Shown here piece after piece: positions 1 to 9,200 of a DNA stretch of 64,000 bases. Numbering within the stretch: the stretch's first letter is position 1; each line of letters opens with the position of its first letter. Where the stretch lies: NCBI GenBank assembly GCA_964539805.1, contig CAZIKN010000002.1:1-64000 (forward strand), written 5' to 3'. The translations under genes were made by a program, and so were the position numbers. The notes below the pieces were generated by a model. It made no database searches and had not been told where the DNA came from. It worked only from the letters and a program-made list of their open reading frames with translations. This DNA is from M3007 sp964539805. GTDB taxonomy: Bacteria > Bacteroidota > Bacteroidia > Chitinophagales > Saprospiraceae.

Positions 1-59
1 ATCAGGAGCTCAGCGGTCTCCTGGGTACATTGCAGGTCATATTTCCAATAATCCATCAT
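1..59 (-). CDS. 5' end of an unidentified gene, possibly L11 methyltransferase PrmA
   Basis: Reading leftwards from an ATG at 59 there is an open frame to the window edge beginning MMDYWKYDLQCTQETAELL (19 codons). A TAnnTTTG promoter motif lies just upstream. The start resembles the short N-terminus of Bacteroidota ribosomal protein L11 methyltransferases (PrmA), but 19 residues are too few to be sure. The gene runs off the left edge and is divergent from the yraN-like gene. That it is a gene start is likely; its identity is a guess. Confidence 0.4.
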   Translation of the reverse strand, partial: MMDYWKYDLQCTQETAELL

Positions 60-65
60 AGGCGG

Positions 66-86
66 CAAAAGTAGTTCGTATCTTTG
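66..86. promoter_or_regulatory. Divergent TAnnTTTG (-7) promoter motifs
   Basis: Two back-to-back Bacteroidota-type -7 boxes: TACTTTTG on the minus strand (66-73) for the gene at the left edge, and TATCTTTG on the plus strand (79-86) for the yraN-like gene whose ATG is at 91. The plus box ends only 4 nt before the start codon, so the mRNA would be leaderless or nearly so. No clear -33 TTG box was assigned. Confidence 0.55.
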
Positions 87-90
87 GCCC

Positions 91-447
91 ATGCAGCATA
101 TTGAAACCGGAAAACAAGGCGAAACAATTGCAGAACGCTATTTATTAGAAAAAGGGTGGCGTATTGCAGCGCGCAACTACCGTGCAGGGCGCGGAGAAGT
201 GGATATTATTGCTTGGCCACATGACCGACTTTTGGTATTTGTGGAGGTGAAAACCAGGAATTCCGACGGCTTTGGTGGACCAGAAGAGGCTGTTACCCTC
301 AAAAAGCAAGACCGTCTTGCCCGGACAGCTGGCTATTATATGGAGCAAATTGGGTATGACTGGGAAATTCGCTTTGATATTATTTCTGTTATCCTGAAAA
401 ACGGTACCTTGCAAGAGATCAGGCACATTGAGGATGCGTTTTTTTAA
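91..447 (+). CDS. YraN family (UPF0102) endonuclease-fold protein
   Basis: 118 residues, the usual size for the UPF0102/YraN family, which has a restriction-endonuclease-like fold and no firmly proven role (a link to DNA recombination or repair is suspected). Visible hallmarks are the N-terminal G-x-x-G-E-x-x-A-x-x-Y-L pattern (residues 7-18), GRGEVDII (residues 33-40) with the acidic pair, and VFVEVKTR (residues 49-56), which supplies the E-x-K of the nuclease-like core. It starts at ATG 91, directly behind a TAnnTTTG box, and no other start fits. It stands alone, with 235 bp to the next gene on the same strand. Confidence 0.88.
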   Translation: MQHIETGKQGETIAERYLLEKGWRIAARNYRAGRGEVDIIAWPHDRLLVFVEVKTRNSDGFGGPEEAVTLKKQDRLARTAGYYMEQIGYDWEIRFDIISVILKNGTLQEIRHIEDAFF

Positions 448-540
448 GTAGTATTTATAAAGCTTAAGATTGTGGATCAATCACTACCTCGGACAACTTC
501 CATATCAAGTACGCAAACTATTTTCTGTTGCTGATGAAAT

Positions 541-568
541 CTCATCACTCATAACTCATCACTCATAA
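541..568. repeat. Two tandem copies of a 14-bp unit
   Basis: The 14-mer CTCATCACTCATAA occurs twice head to tail in the gap between the yraN-like gene and the ABC-F gene. A TATCTTCG box (near-match to TAnnTTTG) follows at 584-591. The rest of the 448-682 gap shows no gene. Confidence 0.7.
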
Positions 569-682
569 CTCCCTCAACTTGTGTATCTTCGCGGCCCAAA
601 GAATCCAAAACGAAATCAATGCTTCTGTAAAAAATTGTTTATCAAGTATTTGTGCGGTGAATAAACCGCTATTCCATACATC

Positions 683-2548
683 GTGAATTTCCTGACCCTC
701 GAAAATGTAACCAAAAGTTACGGCGAAAAAGTACTTTTTCAGAACATCAGCCTTAATATTGATAAAGGGCAAAAAATTGGCCTGATTGCCAAAAATGGCA
801 CAGGCAAAACCACCCTCATGCGCGTAATTGCCGGGAAAGAAGGCTCTGAAGGCGAGAATGCTCGTATTACCATACGCAAGGATATCCGCATTGGATGGTT
901 AGATCAAGAACCAGAGTTTCATCCATCATTAGATGTCCTGAGTGCGGTGCTTGATCCGGCCAATCCATTGGTGCGCGTGGTGCAGCGCTATGAAAAAGCA
1001 CTGGCACACCCGGAAAACACCGTTGAAATGGAAGAGGCTATGGCAGAAATGGATGAATTCCAAGCCTGGACTTTTGAAAGCAAGGTCAAAGAAACCCTTT
1101 TCCGCTTCCGTATGGATAACCTGGAGCAAAAAGTCGGCACTTTGTCAGGCGGGCAGGTTAAGCGCTTGGCCTTGGTCAAAATATTGTTGGATGAGCCCGA
1201 TTTTTTGATCTTGGACGAGCCTACCAATCACTTGGATGTAGAGATGATTGAGTGGTTGGAGGAATACCTGCAACAACCGGGAATCACTTTGTTTATGGTT
1301 ACCCACGATCGTTATTTCCTTGAAAATGTATGTGATAGCATCATTGAACTCGAAGGCGGACAGCTTTATCGCTACAAGGGGAATTATGCCGATTATTTGG
1401 AAAAAAAGGCAACACGTGAAGAAGTGGAATCCACCACTTACGAACGTCAGAAAAAGCTTCTCAAGCGGGAGCTGGATTGGGTACGCAAATCACCACAGGC
1501 CCGTACAACAAAAGCCAAGGCCCGTGTGGATGCCTATTATGATCGCAAAGAATCCAACGATACCCTGAAGCCCCAAAAGGATGAGATGACCATGCAGATC
1601 AAGGAAAACTGGATGGGATCCAAAGTGCTGGAATTGCACAACATAAGCAAAAATTTTGGGCCTAAAAAAGTAGTTGACAATTTTACCTACAAGTTCAAAC
1701 GCGGTGAGCGAGTGGGCATAGTAGGCATGAATGGTGCAGGTAAAAGTACTTTTTTGCAACTCATGACCGGAGTATTGCCACCAGATACCGGCAAAGTGGT
1801 CATTGGTGAGACCATTACCTTTGGACATTATCGGCAAGAAGGACTGCAACTCAATGAAGATAAGCGAGTTATAGATGTGGTGCGGGATATTGCGGACTAT
1901 ATTCCATTAGAAAAAGGTAAAGAACTCAGTGCGGCGCAGTTATTGGAGCACTTTCTTTTCAGCAGGGCGCAACAACAGGTGTATGCCAGTCAGCTCTCCG
2001 GTGGCGAACGCCGTCGGTTGTATCTGCTCACCACCCTCATGCGTAATCCCAACTTTTTGATTCTGGATGAACCGACCAATGACTTGGATGTTCTTACTTT
2101 ACAAGTTTTGGAGGATTTTTTGGAGGGTTATCCGGGATGCCTTGTGGTGGTCACGCACGACCGCTATTTTATGGACAAATTAGTGGAACACGTTTTTGTT
2201 TTCGAAGGACAAGGTAAAATTAAAGATTTTAACGGCTCCTATGCTGAATACCGCGCCTTAAAACGAACCGAAGAGGCCGAAAAACGAGCCTCTGCTCCTT
2301 TGGCAAACCCTGTTGCGCAAGCGGTAAAAAGTAACTCAAGCCTATCGAATACAGAACGAAACGAACTGAAAAAATTAGAAAAAGAAATTGCTGCCTTGGA
2401 AAAGAAAAAAGCAGAAATCATGGATAAATTTAATGCCGCAGACCTTGAGGCAGCCATGGCCTCCAAACTGTCCACAGAATTGGGCCAGATACAAGATGAT
2501 CTGGATATGAAGGAAATGCGCTGGTTGGAATTGGCAGAGCGGGCATAA
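683..2548 (+). CDS. uup: ABC-F family ATPase, Uup-like
   Basis: A soluble 621-residue protein with two ABC ATPase domains in tandem and no membrane segments, which defines ABC-F proteins acting on ribosomes or nucleic acid. Domain 1 has Walker A AKNGTGKTT (about 36-44), signature LSGGQ and Walker B LILDEPTNHLD. Domain 2 has GMNGAGKST, LSGGERRR and LILDEPTNDLD. A charged coiled coil closes the protein (about 555-621), the C-terminal domain typical of Uup rather than EttA. The start is GTG at 683, chosen because the first beta-strand (NFLTLENVTKSYG) aligns with the family. No partner gene is evident. The exact subgroup is inferred from the tail. Confidence 0.9.
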   Translation: MNFLTLENVTKSYGEKVLFQNISLNIDKGQKIGLIAKNGTGKTTLMRVIAGKEGSEGENARITIRKDIRIGWLDQEPEFHPSLDVLSAVLDPANPLVRVVQRYEKALAHPENTVEMEEAMAEMDEFQAWTFESKVKETLFRFRMDNLEQKVGTLSGGQVKRLALVKILLDEPDFLILDEPTNHLDVEMIEWLEEYLQQPGITLFMVTHDRYFLENVCDSIIELEGGQLYRYKGNYADYLEKKATREEVESTTYERQKKLLKRELDWVRKSPQARTTKAKARVDAYYDRKESNDTLKPQKDEMTMQIKENWMGSKVLELHNISKNFGPKKVVDNFTYKFKRGERVGIVGMNGAGKSTFLQLMTGVLPPDTGKVVIGETITFGHYRQEGLQLNEDKRVIDVVRDIADYIPLEKGKELSAAQLLEHFLFSRAQQQVYASQLSGGERRRLYLLTTLMRNPNFLILDEPTNDLDVLTLQVLEDFLEGYPGCLVVVTHDRYFMDKLVEHVFVFEGQGKIKDFNGSYAEYRALKRTEEAEKRASAPLANPVAQAVKSNSSLSNTERNELKKLEKEIAALEKKKAEIMDKFNAADLEAAMASKLSTELGQIQDDLDMKEMRWLELAERA

Positions 2549-2554
2549 TTTGTT

Positions 2555-2562
2555 TACCTTTG
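2555..2562 (+). promoter_or_regulatory. TAnnTTTG promoter for psd
   Basis: TACCTTTG, an exact match to the Bacteroidota -7 consensus, lies 29 bp before the psd ATG and 7 bp after the ABC-F stop. Transcription of psd-glmM would therefore start near 2569. Confidence 0.6.
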
Positions 2563-2591
2563 TGCGGATTTAGCACATCACACAAAATACT

Positions 2592-3251
2592 ATGAAATTC
2601 AGAATACACAAAGAAGGGCGAATGCTACTCCTTATCTCAGCCGCCCTACTGTTGATCCTTAACATGGTGGTATGGAAGTATGCTGCGGTGGCCTTCCTGC
2701 CCCTGCTCTTTATTTCCCTTGTATTTTACGGCATTATTTTGCAGTTTTTCCGTAATCCGGTTCGGGAAGTTTATATTGCAGACAATAATGTGGTGTACGC
2801 ACCCGCTGATGGTCGCGTTTGTGTCATAGAAGAAGTAATTGAAAATGAATACTTTAATGACAAACGCTTGCAGGTGTCCATCTTTATGTCTCCATTCAAT
2901 GTACATGTAAACCGTAATCCTGTAAGTGGTATCGTCAATTACTTTAAGTATCACCCGGGCAAATACTTGGTGGCCTGGCACCCTAAGAGCAGTACGGAAA
3001 ATGAGCGTACTACGGTGGTGTACGGTTTAGGCGAAACCGAAATCCTGATGCGTCAGATTGCGGGCGCATTGGCCAAGCGGATCAAATGGTACATCCATGA
3101 AGGCGATCAGGTACAGCAGGGTCGAGATATGGGCTTCATCAAATTTGGCTCAAGAGTTGATCTATACCTGCCCTTAGATGCAAAAATAGAAGTGACGATG
3201 AATCAACAGGTAAAGGGCAATAAAACCATCATTGCCCGCTTGCCTTCATAA
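2592..3251 (+). CDS. psd: Phosphatidylserine decarboxylase, short form
   Basis: 219 residues. Converts phosphatidylserine to phosphatidylethanolamine at the cytoplasmic membrane, using a pyruvoyl group made by self-cleavage. Two hydrophobic N-terminal segments lie at about residues 11-50. The core includes YAPADGRV (about 69-76), the FMSPFNVHVNR signature (about 98-108) and the self-cleavage site FGS (Gly186/Ser187), from which the short alpha chain derives. Its length fits the archaeal-type proteins common in Bacteroidota. It has its own TAnnTTTG promoter and is followed by glmM after 8 bp, so the two are probably co-transcribed. Confidence 0.9.
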   Translation: MKFRIHKEGRMLLLISAALLLILNMVVWKYAAVAFLPLLFISLVFYGIILQFFRNPVREVYIADNNVVYAPADGRVCVIEEVIENEYFNDKRLQVSIFMSPFNVHVNRNPVSGIVNYFKYHPGKYLVAWHPKSSTENERTTVVYGLGETEILMRQIAGALAKRIKWYIHEGDQVQQGRDMGFIKFGSRVDLYLPLDAKIEVTMNQQVKGNKTIIARLPS

Positions 3252-3259
3252 TAACACAA

Positions 3260-4648
3260 ATGCCATTTATCAAATCTATTTCAGGCTTTAGGGGAACTAT
3301 TGGCGGTAGCCCCGGTGAAAACCTCACCCCCCAGGATATTGTATCGTGCACTGCCGCCTTTGGTCAGTGGGTACTACAAACCACGGGTAATCCCAAAATC
3401 GTGATCGGTCGCGATGGCCGCATCTCGGGAGAGATCGTCAGTGCATTGGTAGCCAATACCTTGCGCGCCATGGGAATCTCCGTAATTGATTTAGGCCTCA
3501 GCACCACGCCAACAGTTGAAATTGCTGTTCCCATGGAAAAGGCAGGTGGAGGTATTATCCTGACGGCCAGTCATAACCCCAAGGAATGGAATGCCTTGAA
3601 ACTGCTCAATGACAAAGGCGAGTTCATCAATGGCGCAGATGGACAGGCTGTGTTGGCCCTTGCCGATGCCAACCAGGTTGAATATGCCCCTGTGGACAGA
3701 TTGGGCAGCTATCGGACTGACGGTTCCTATTTGCACAAACATATTGACCAGATTTTGGCCTTGCCCTTGGTGGACGTAGCTACCGTACAGGGGAAAAAAT
3801 ATAAAATTGTAGTGGATGCCATTAATTCCAGCGGGGCAATAGCCGTTCCTCTGTTGTTAGAAGCATTGGGCTGTGAAGTAATTGTGTTAAATGGCGAATT
3901 ACATGGCAATTTTGCCCATAACCCCGAACCACTTAAAGCCCATCTCGGACAACTGAGTACTGAGGTGCGCCAACAAAAAGCCCATTTGGGTATAGCGGTT
4001 GACCCAGACGTAGATCGCTTGGTTTTTATGTGTGAAGATGGTGAGCTCTTTGGTGAAGAATATACCCTCGTGGCCGTAGCAGACTATGTTCTGGCCAACA
4101 ACCCCGGCGGCAACACCGTTTCCAACCTTTCCAGTACTCGCGCACTGCGCGATGTAACAACAAAATACGGCGGCCATTATGCCGCCTCCGCTGTTGGCGA
4201 AGTGCATGTGGTGGCCAAAATGAAGGAAACCAGAGCCGTGATCGGAGGCGAGGGCAACGGTGGCATCATCTACCCACCCCTTCACTATGGCCGCGATGCC
4301 TTGGTGGGAATAGCCCTGTTTCTTACCCATTTAGCCAAATCAGGCCGGCAAATTTCCACGCTCCGGAAAATGTACCCTGATTATCAAATGGCCAAAACCA
4401 AAATCGAGCGCTCACCCAATTTTGATTTGGACAAAATATTTGTGACGCTCCGCGAAAAATACCGCAACGAGCAGATCAATGAAGAGGATGGCCTAAAAAT
4501 TGATTTTGACCAAGGCTGGGTACACCTTCGCCCCTCAAATACTGAGCCTATTATTCGTATTTATTCAGAAAGCAGTTCCATCGTAGTGGCTGAAAATTTG
4601 GCCCGAAAGATCATGGATGACATCAAAGCCCTGCGAAACATGGCTTGA
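3260..4648 (+). CDS. glmM: Phosphoglucosamine mutase / phosphohexomutase
   Basis: 462 residues of the alpha-D-phosphohexomutase family. Expected to interconvert glucosamine-6-phosphate and glucosamine-1-phosphate for UDP-GlcNAc and peptidoglycan/LPS synthesis. The four hallmark loops are visible: active-site TASHNPKEWN with the phospho-serine at about residue 104, metal-binding DPDVDRL (about 245), sugar-binding GEGNGG (about 330), and phosphate-binding RPSNTEPIIRIY near the C-terminus. Lies 8 bp after psd. A phosphomannomutase role cannot be excluded from sequence, but Bacteroidota homologues of this size are usually assigned to GlmM. Confidence 0.85.
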   Translation: MPFIKSISGFRGTIGGSPGENLTPQDIVSCTAAFGQWVLQTTGNPKIVIGRDGRISGEIVSALVANTLRAMGISVIDLGLSTTPTVEIAVPMEKAGGGIILTASHNPKEWNALKLLNDKGEFINGADGQAVLALADANQVEYAPVDRLGSYRTDGSYLHKHIDQILALPLVDVATVQGKKYKIVVDAINSSGAIAVPLLLEALGCEVIVLNGELHGNFAHNPEPLKAHLGQLSTEVRQQKAHLGIAVDPDVDRLVFMCEDGELFGEEYTLVAVADYVLANNPGGNTVSNLSSTRALRDVTTKYGGHYAASAVGEVHVVAKMKETRAVIGGEGNGGIIYPPLHYGRDALVGIALFLTHLAKSGRQISTLRKMYPDYQMAKTKIERSPNFDLDKIFVTLREKYRNEQINEEDGLKIDFDQGWVHLRPSNTEPIIRIYSESSSIVVAENLARKIMDDIKALRNMA

Positions 4649-4742
4649 AGCCTTTCCCGCCCAATCAAAGTGGTTTTAAATGGCTCACTTGTCCGTAAAC
4701 CTTTGGAAATCACTTTAATCCGGGTAAACATTACCTAATAAT

Positions 4743-5540
4743 ATGAAAAACACCTATTTACTTACGTTTTTGGCCATTTCTGGCCTGGCTTTTTTTGCTT
4801 GCCAGCCAAGTGCCCCCCAAATCAAAAAAGACACCCAAGTCAATAGCACCAAATTGACAGCCAAAGAATGTGCAAAGGACACTATCTGTGCCGAGATCAG
4901 CATGGAGTACTTGCAGATCAGCGGCGGCAACAACGCGGCAGCCATAGCCGCTGTCAATGATTCCTTAGTGCATTTGGCCATCATGGGCATAGAGGGAAAT
5001 CCTAAATTGCCCGTTCAGCAAGCTTTTGACTCCTCTAAAGCTGATTTGAGCGGAATGTTGGCCGAACAGATCAAAATGGCCCCGGATTGGAGCGGCAGTA
5101 TGGTTCGTGAATCAAAAAGCCGAACCATCTGGCAGAGTGCAAATTACCTCTCCGTCAACCTTGATTTTTATGGCTACACCGGTGGCGCACATGGCTATGG
5201 TGGTGTGGGCTATGCTACTTACAACCTCAATACCGGCAAGTCATTGGAGCTGACCGAGGTGGTGAAAGACACCGCTGCCCTGGTTCCGTTTTTGGAAAAA
5301 GCCTTTGTCGCGGCCAAAAACGAGGCATCAGGCGAGCAATATCAATTGGCCGACCTGCTTTTCCCCGAGTTTAAGCACCTGCCCGTTCCCGCCCATAATT
5401 TTTGCATCAGTGACAAAGGGCTGCACTTTGCCTACAACCCTTATGAGGTGGCTGCTTATGCCATTGGCATGACCGAAATCCTGATCAAATGGGAGGAAGT
5501 AGGCGCGCTGGCGGATAAAAGTAAATTTGTAGGTTTATAG
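4743..5540 (+). CDS. DUF3298/DUF4163-type lipoprotein
   Basis: 265 residues. The N-terminus is a lipoprotein signal (MKNTYLLTFLAISGLAFFAC) with the lipid-modified cysteine at residue 20. The mature part resembles the DUF4163 + DUF3298 pair found in periplasmic proteins: the G-G-A-H-G-Y-G stretch (about residues 147-153), followed by YNLNTGKSLELTEV, is the diagnostic core. The domain is related to the extracytoplasmic part of RsiV anti-sigma factors, but this protein has no anti-sigma region. Its biochemical role is unknown. It sits alone after glmM (94-bp gap) and is followed by a small repeat region. Confidence 0.8.
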   Translation: MKNTYLLTFLAISGLAFFACQPSAPQIKKDTQVNSTKLTAKECAKDTICAEISMEYLQISGGNNAAAIAAVNDSLVHLAIMGIEGNPKLPVQQAFDSSKADLSGMLAEQIKMAPDWSGSMVRESKSRTIWQSANYLSVNLDFYGYTGGAHGYGGVGYATYNLNTGKSLELTEVVKDTAALVPFLEKAFVAAKNEASGEQYQLADLLFPEFKHLPVPAHNFCISDKGLHFAYNPYEVAAYAIGMTEILIKWEEVGALADKSKFVGL

Positions 5541-5565
5541 CGGGACACAGATTAAAGGGATTTCA

Positions 5566-5610
5566 AAAATCTGCGTTCATCTGTGTTTGAAAATCTGCGT
5601 CATCTGTGTT
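5566..5610. repeat. Paired ~21-bp direct repeat in intergenic DNA
   Basis: AAAATCTGCGTTCATCTGTG at 5566 recurs from 5590 with one base deleted, the two being about 24 bp apart. ACACAG at 5545-5550 could pair with the CTGTGT of either unit. This type of ATCTGCGT/ATCTGTGT intergenic sequence is, from memory, frequent in environmental Bacteroidota genomes. The remainder of the gap 5541-5750 is AT-rich without an open frame. Confidence 0.6.
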
Positions 5611-5750
5611 CAGCACCTGTTTATGGCTATCCAAATAAGATAGTTGATTTAAAAAAATTAAAACATCTATATTTTTGGCATTTATGCTATTTTTGCTTTG
5701 AAATACAATAGGCAGCGCACCATTTCTTTGCACCTTAAATTTACAACGCA

Positions 5751-6203
5751 ATGAAAAGTTTATTCAATGCAGCAGACAATGCTGCTTTTATTGCCCGAAT
5801 TGAATCCCTTACCGCTGCCCATACGCCTCAATGGGGAAAAATGAATGTTGGCCAAATGGTGGTACATTGTCAACGACCGCTTGAGGTGGCTTTTGGAGAA
5901 TTAAAATTGAGAAAAACGCTCATTGGAATGCTCTTTGGCGGCATGGCCAAGCGCAAACTCGCTCAGGAAAAACCCTGGGATCGGAATATGCCAACGGACA
6001 GCCATTTTAAAATTGCTGCTACCGGTCATCACTTAGAAACAGAAAAACAAAAGTTGATTACATTAGTGCGTCGCTTTTCCACGGATGGCCCAGCAGCCGT
6101 TACATCAGATCCACATCCTTTCTTTGGCAAGCTGACACCCCAGGAATGGGATGCCCTCCAATCCAATCATTTAAACCACCATCTTACACAATTCGGAGTT
6201 TAA
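5751..6203 (+). CDS. DUF1569 family protein (DinB/YfiT-like fold)
   Basis: 150 residues. Resembles DUF1569, small helical proteins related to the DinB/YfiT metal-binding superfamily. Supporting features are the early H-T-P-Q-W-G-K-M-N-V-G-Q-M-V-V-H-C-Q stretch (residues about 24-41), where the second histidine is the first likely metal ligand, and the C-terminal HPFFGKLTPQEWD ... NHLNHHL stretch with a histidine cluster. Function is not established; the superfamily includes thiol-dependent transferases, and a bacillithiol gene lies 24 kb away, but that link is speculative. No operon partner. Confidence 0.75.
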   Translation: MKSLFNAADNAAFIARIESLTAAHTPQWGKMNVGQMVVHCQRPLEVAFGELKLRKTLIGMLFGGMAKRKLAQEKPWDRNMPTDSHFKIAATGHHLETEKQKLITLVRRFSTDGPAAVTSDPHPFFGKLTPQEWDALQSNHLNHHLTQFGV

Positions 6204-6234
6204 ATTGAACAAAACACAGTTGGGGACTATTGTG

Positions 6235-6242
6235 TAGTTTTG
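6235..6242 (+). promoter_or_regulatory. TAnnTTTG promoter for icmF
   Basis: TAGTTTTG, an exact -7 consensus match, ends 30 bp upstream of the icmF ATG. Confidence 0.55.
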
Positions 6243-6272
6243 CGGCGCGTATCGAAAGAAAAAAGCGTTTAA

Positions 6273-9200
6273 ATGCAACAGCCCACACCATATCAGCCTC
6301 ACCACAAAATCCGCATCGTCACCGCAGCCTCTTTGTTTGACGGGCACGATGCCGCCATCAACATTATGCGTCGTATTATGCAAAGCAGCGGCGCAGAAAT
6401 CATTCACCTTGGTCATAACCGATCCGTACAGGAAATTGTGGACTGTGCCATTCAGGAGGATGTCCAGGGCATAGCCATTACGAGTTATCAGGGTGGCCAC
6501 AATGAGTATTTTAAGTATATGTATGACCTGCTGCGACAACAGGGAGCAGGCCATATCAAGATTTTTGGCGGTGGCGGCGGCACTATCTTGCCCTCCGAAA
6601 TCAAGGAACTGCACGATTACGGCATAACACGTATCTATCACCCCGATGATGGCCGCGCTATGGGCTTGCAGGGCATGATCAATGATGTATTGCGCCAATG
6701 TGATTTTCCCATTGGCTTTTCGGTCAATGGGGAATTGACCCGAGTAGGTTCATCAAAGACCCAGAAAAATGAAAAAATCAAGTCAGATGTCGCCCGATTG
6801 ATTTCCATTGCAGAAAACAATCCAGAGCTGTACGAACGGGAGATAGCACCCTTAATGGCCCAAAAGAAGGCTGCTTCTGGGCAAAACACCACCGAAGCAC
6901 CAGTATTAGGTATAACGGGTACGGGCGGCGCAGGCAAATCCAGTATGGTAGATGAATTGGTCAGGCGGTTTTTGCTTGATTTTGAAGACAAAACAGTTGC
7001 CATCGTGTCCGTTGATCCTTCAAAACGGAAAACAGGTGGTGCGCTTTTGGGTGATCGCATCCGAATGAACGCTATCAACAACCCAAGGGTATATATGCGT
7101 TCTTTGGCTACGCGCCAAAGCAACCTTGCGCTTTCAAAATATGTGCACGCCGCAGTGGATATTCTAAAATCTGCACATTTTGACCTCATTATTCTGGAAA
7201 CCAGTGGGATAGGCCAAAGCGATACAGAGATTATTGACCATTCTGATGTGTCGCTTTACATTATGACACCCGAATTTGGAGCAGCAACGCAATTAGAAAA
7301 AATTGACATGCTGGATTTCGCTGACGTAATCGCCATTAATAAATTTGACAAACGCGGTGCGCAAGATGCCCTACGCGACGTGCGCAAACAGGTGCAGCGC
7401 AACCGCAATGCCTGGGATAAACCCACGGATGAGATGCCTGTTTTTGGCTGCATCGCCAGTCAGTTCAATGACCCCGGTGTAAACCAGTTGTACCGCCGAA
7501 TCATGGAACTGATAGCCGAACGCACTTCTACACTTCGTTCAAACTTTGCCACCAGCGCTGGGCTTTCTGAAAAAATATACATCATCCCTCCCGCGCGAGT
7601 GCGCTATCTGAGTGAAATTGCGGAAAACAACCGCAAGTATGATGAATGGGTAAACAAGCAAGTGGATATTGCAAGGCGACTGTTCGCATTGAATACTTCG
7701 CTCAAGGTGTACGAGACACAACCCGCATCCGAAGTACGTGATACCCTGATGGCACATCAATCAGCCCTCATCACGGAATTGAAAAAAGACCTTGATGGGG
7801 AATGCCTCCGTATCCTTGAAGGCTGGGAAAACAAGAAAAAACGTTATGCTGACGAACAGTATATTTACTTGGTTCGGGGCAAAGAAATCAAGGTTGAAAC
7901 CCATACCGAAAGCCTCAGCCATCTAAAAATACCCAAGGTTTGCTTGCCCAAATGGGCTGATTGGGGCGAAATTCTCCGCTGGGCCTTGCAAGAAAACGTA
8001 CCGGGAGAATTTCCATATACCGCTGGAGTTTTCCCCTTCAAACGCGAGGGCGAGGACCCTACGCGCATGTTTGCGGGCGAGGGCGGGCCTGAGCGTACCA
8101 ACCGCCGTTTCCACTATGTGTCTGCAGGGCTGCCTGCCGCAAGGCTCAGTACAGCTTTTGATTCGGTGACTTTGTATGGCGAAGACCCGGATCGCCGGCC
8201 TGATATTTATGGTAAAATTGGCAACTCGGGCGTTTCCGTGTGCTGTTTGGATGATGCCAAAAAATTGTACTCCGGTTTTGACCTCTGTGATCCGAAAACC
8301 TCGGTCTCTATGACCATCAATGGCCCAGCCGCCACCATAGCAGCATTTTTTATGAATGCGGCTATTGATCAACAATGTGAAAAATATATCCGTGAGCACC
8401 AATTGGAGCATTTGGTAGAAGTTAAGTTAAAAGAAAAATATGAGGACCGTGGCCTTAAGAGACCATCCTATACCGGTTTTGATCCGAGTACATCCTCCGG
8501 CCATGCGCCCGCACTACCCGAAGGCAACAACGGATTGGGACTGCTGCTATTGGGTATCACCGGCGCTGAAGTGCTTGAAAAAGAACTGTACAACGAACTG
8601 AAAGCCAAAGCTTTACAATCTGTACGAGGCACGGTACAGGCAGATATTCTGAAGGAAGATCAGGCACAAAACACTTGTATTTTTAGCACGGAGTTCTCGC
8701 TTCGGGTTATGGGTGATGTGCAGGAATATTTTATCCAAAACAAAGTTCGCAACTTCTACTCCGTCTCTATTTCGGGCTATCACATCGCAGAAGCGGGTGC
8801 AAATCCCATTTCACAATTGGCCTTCACGCTGTCCAACGGGTTTACTTTTGTGGAATATTATCGCTCACGGGGTATGAACGTGGATGATTTTGCCCCCAAC
8901 CTGTCCTTCTTTTTTTCCAATGGAGTTGATCCCGAGTATGCTGTAATTGGCCGCGTGGCGCGGCGCATTTGGGCCAAAGCCATGAAGCGGCTTTATGGTG
9001 CCAATGAGCGCAGCCAAATGCTGAAATACCATATCCAGACCAGTGGACGAAGCCTTCACGCACAGGAAATTGCTTTTAATGATATCCGAACCACTTTGCA
9101 GGCTTTGTATGCTATTTATGACAACTGCAATTCGCTACATACCAATGCCTACGACGAGGCCATTACTACCCCAACAGAGGAATCGGTGCGGCGAGCTATG

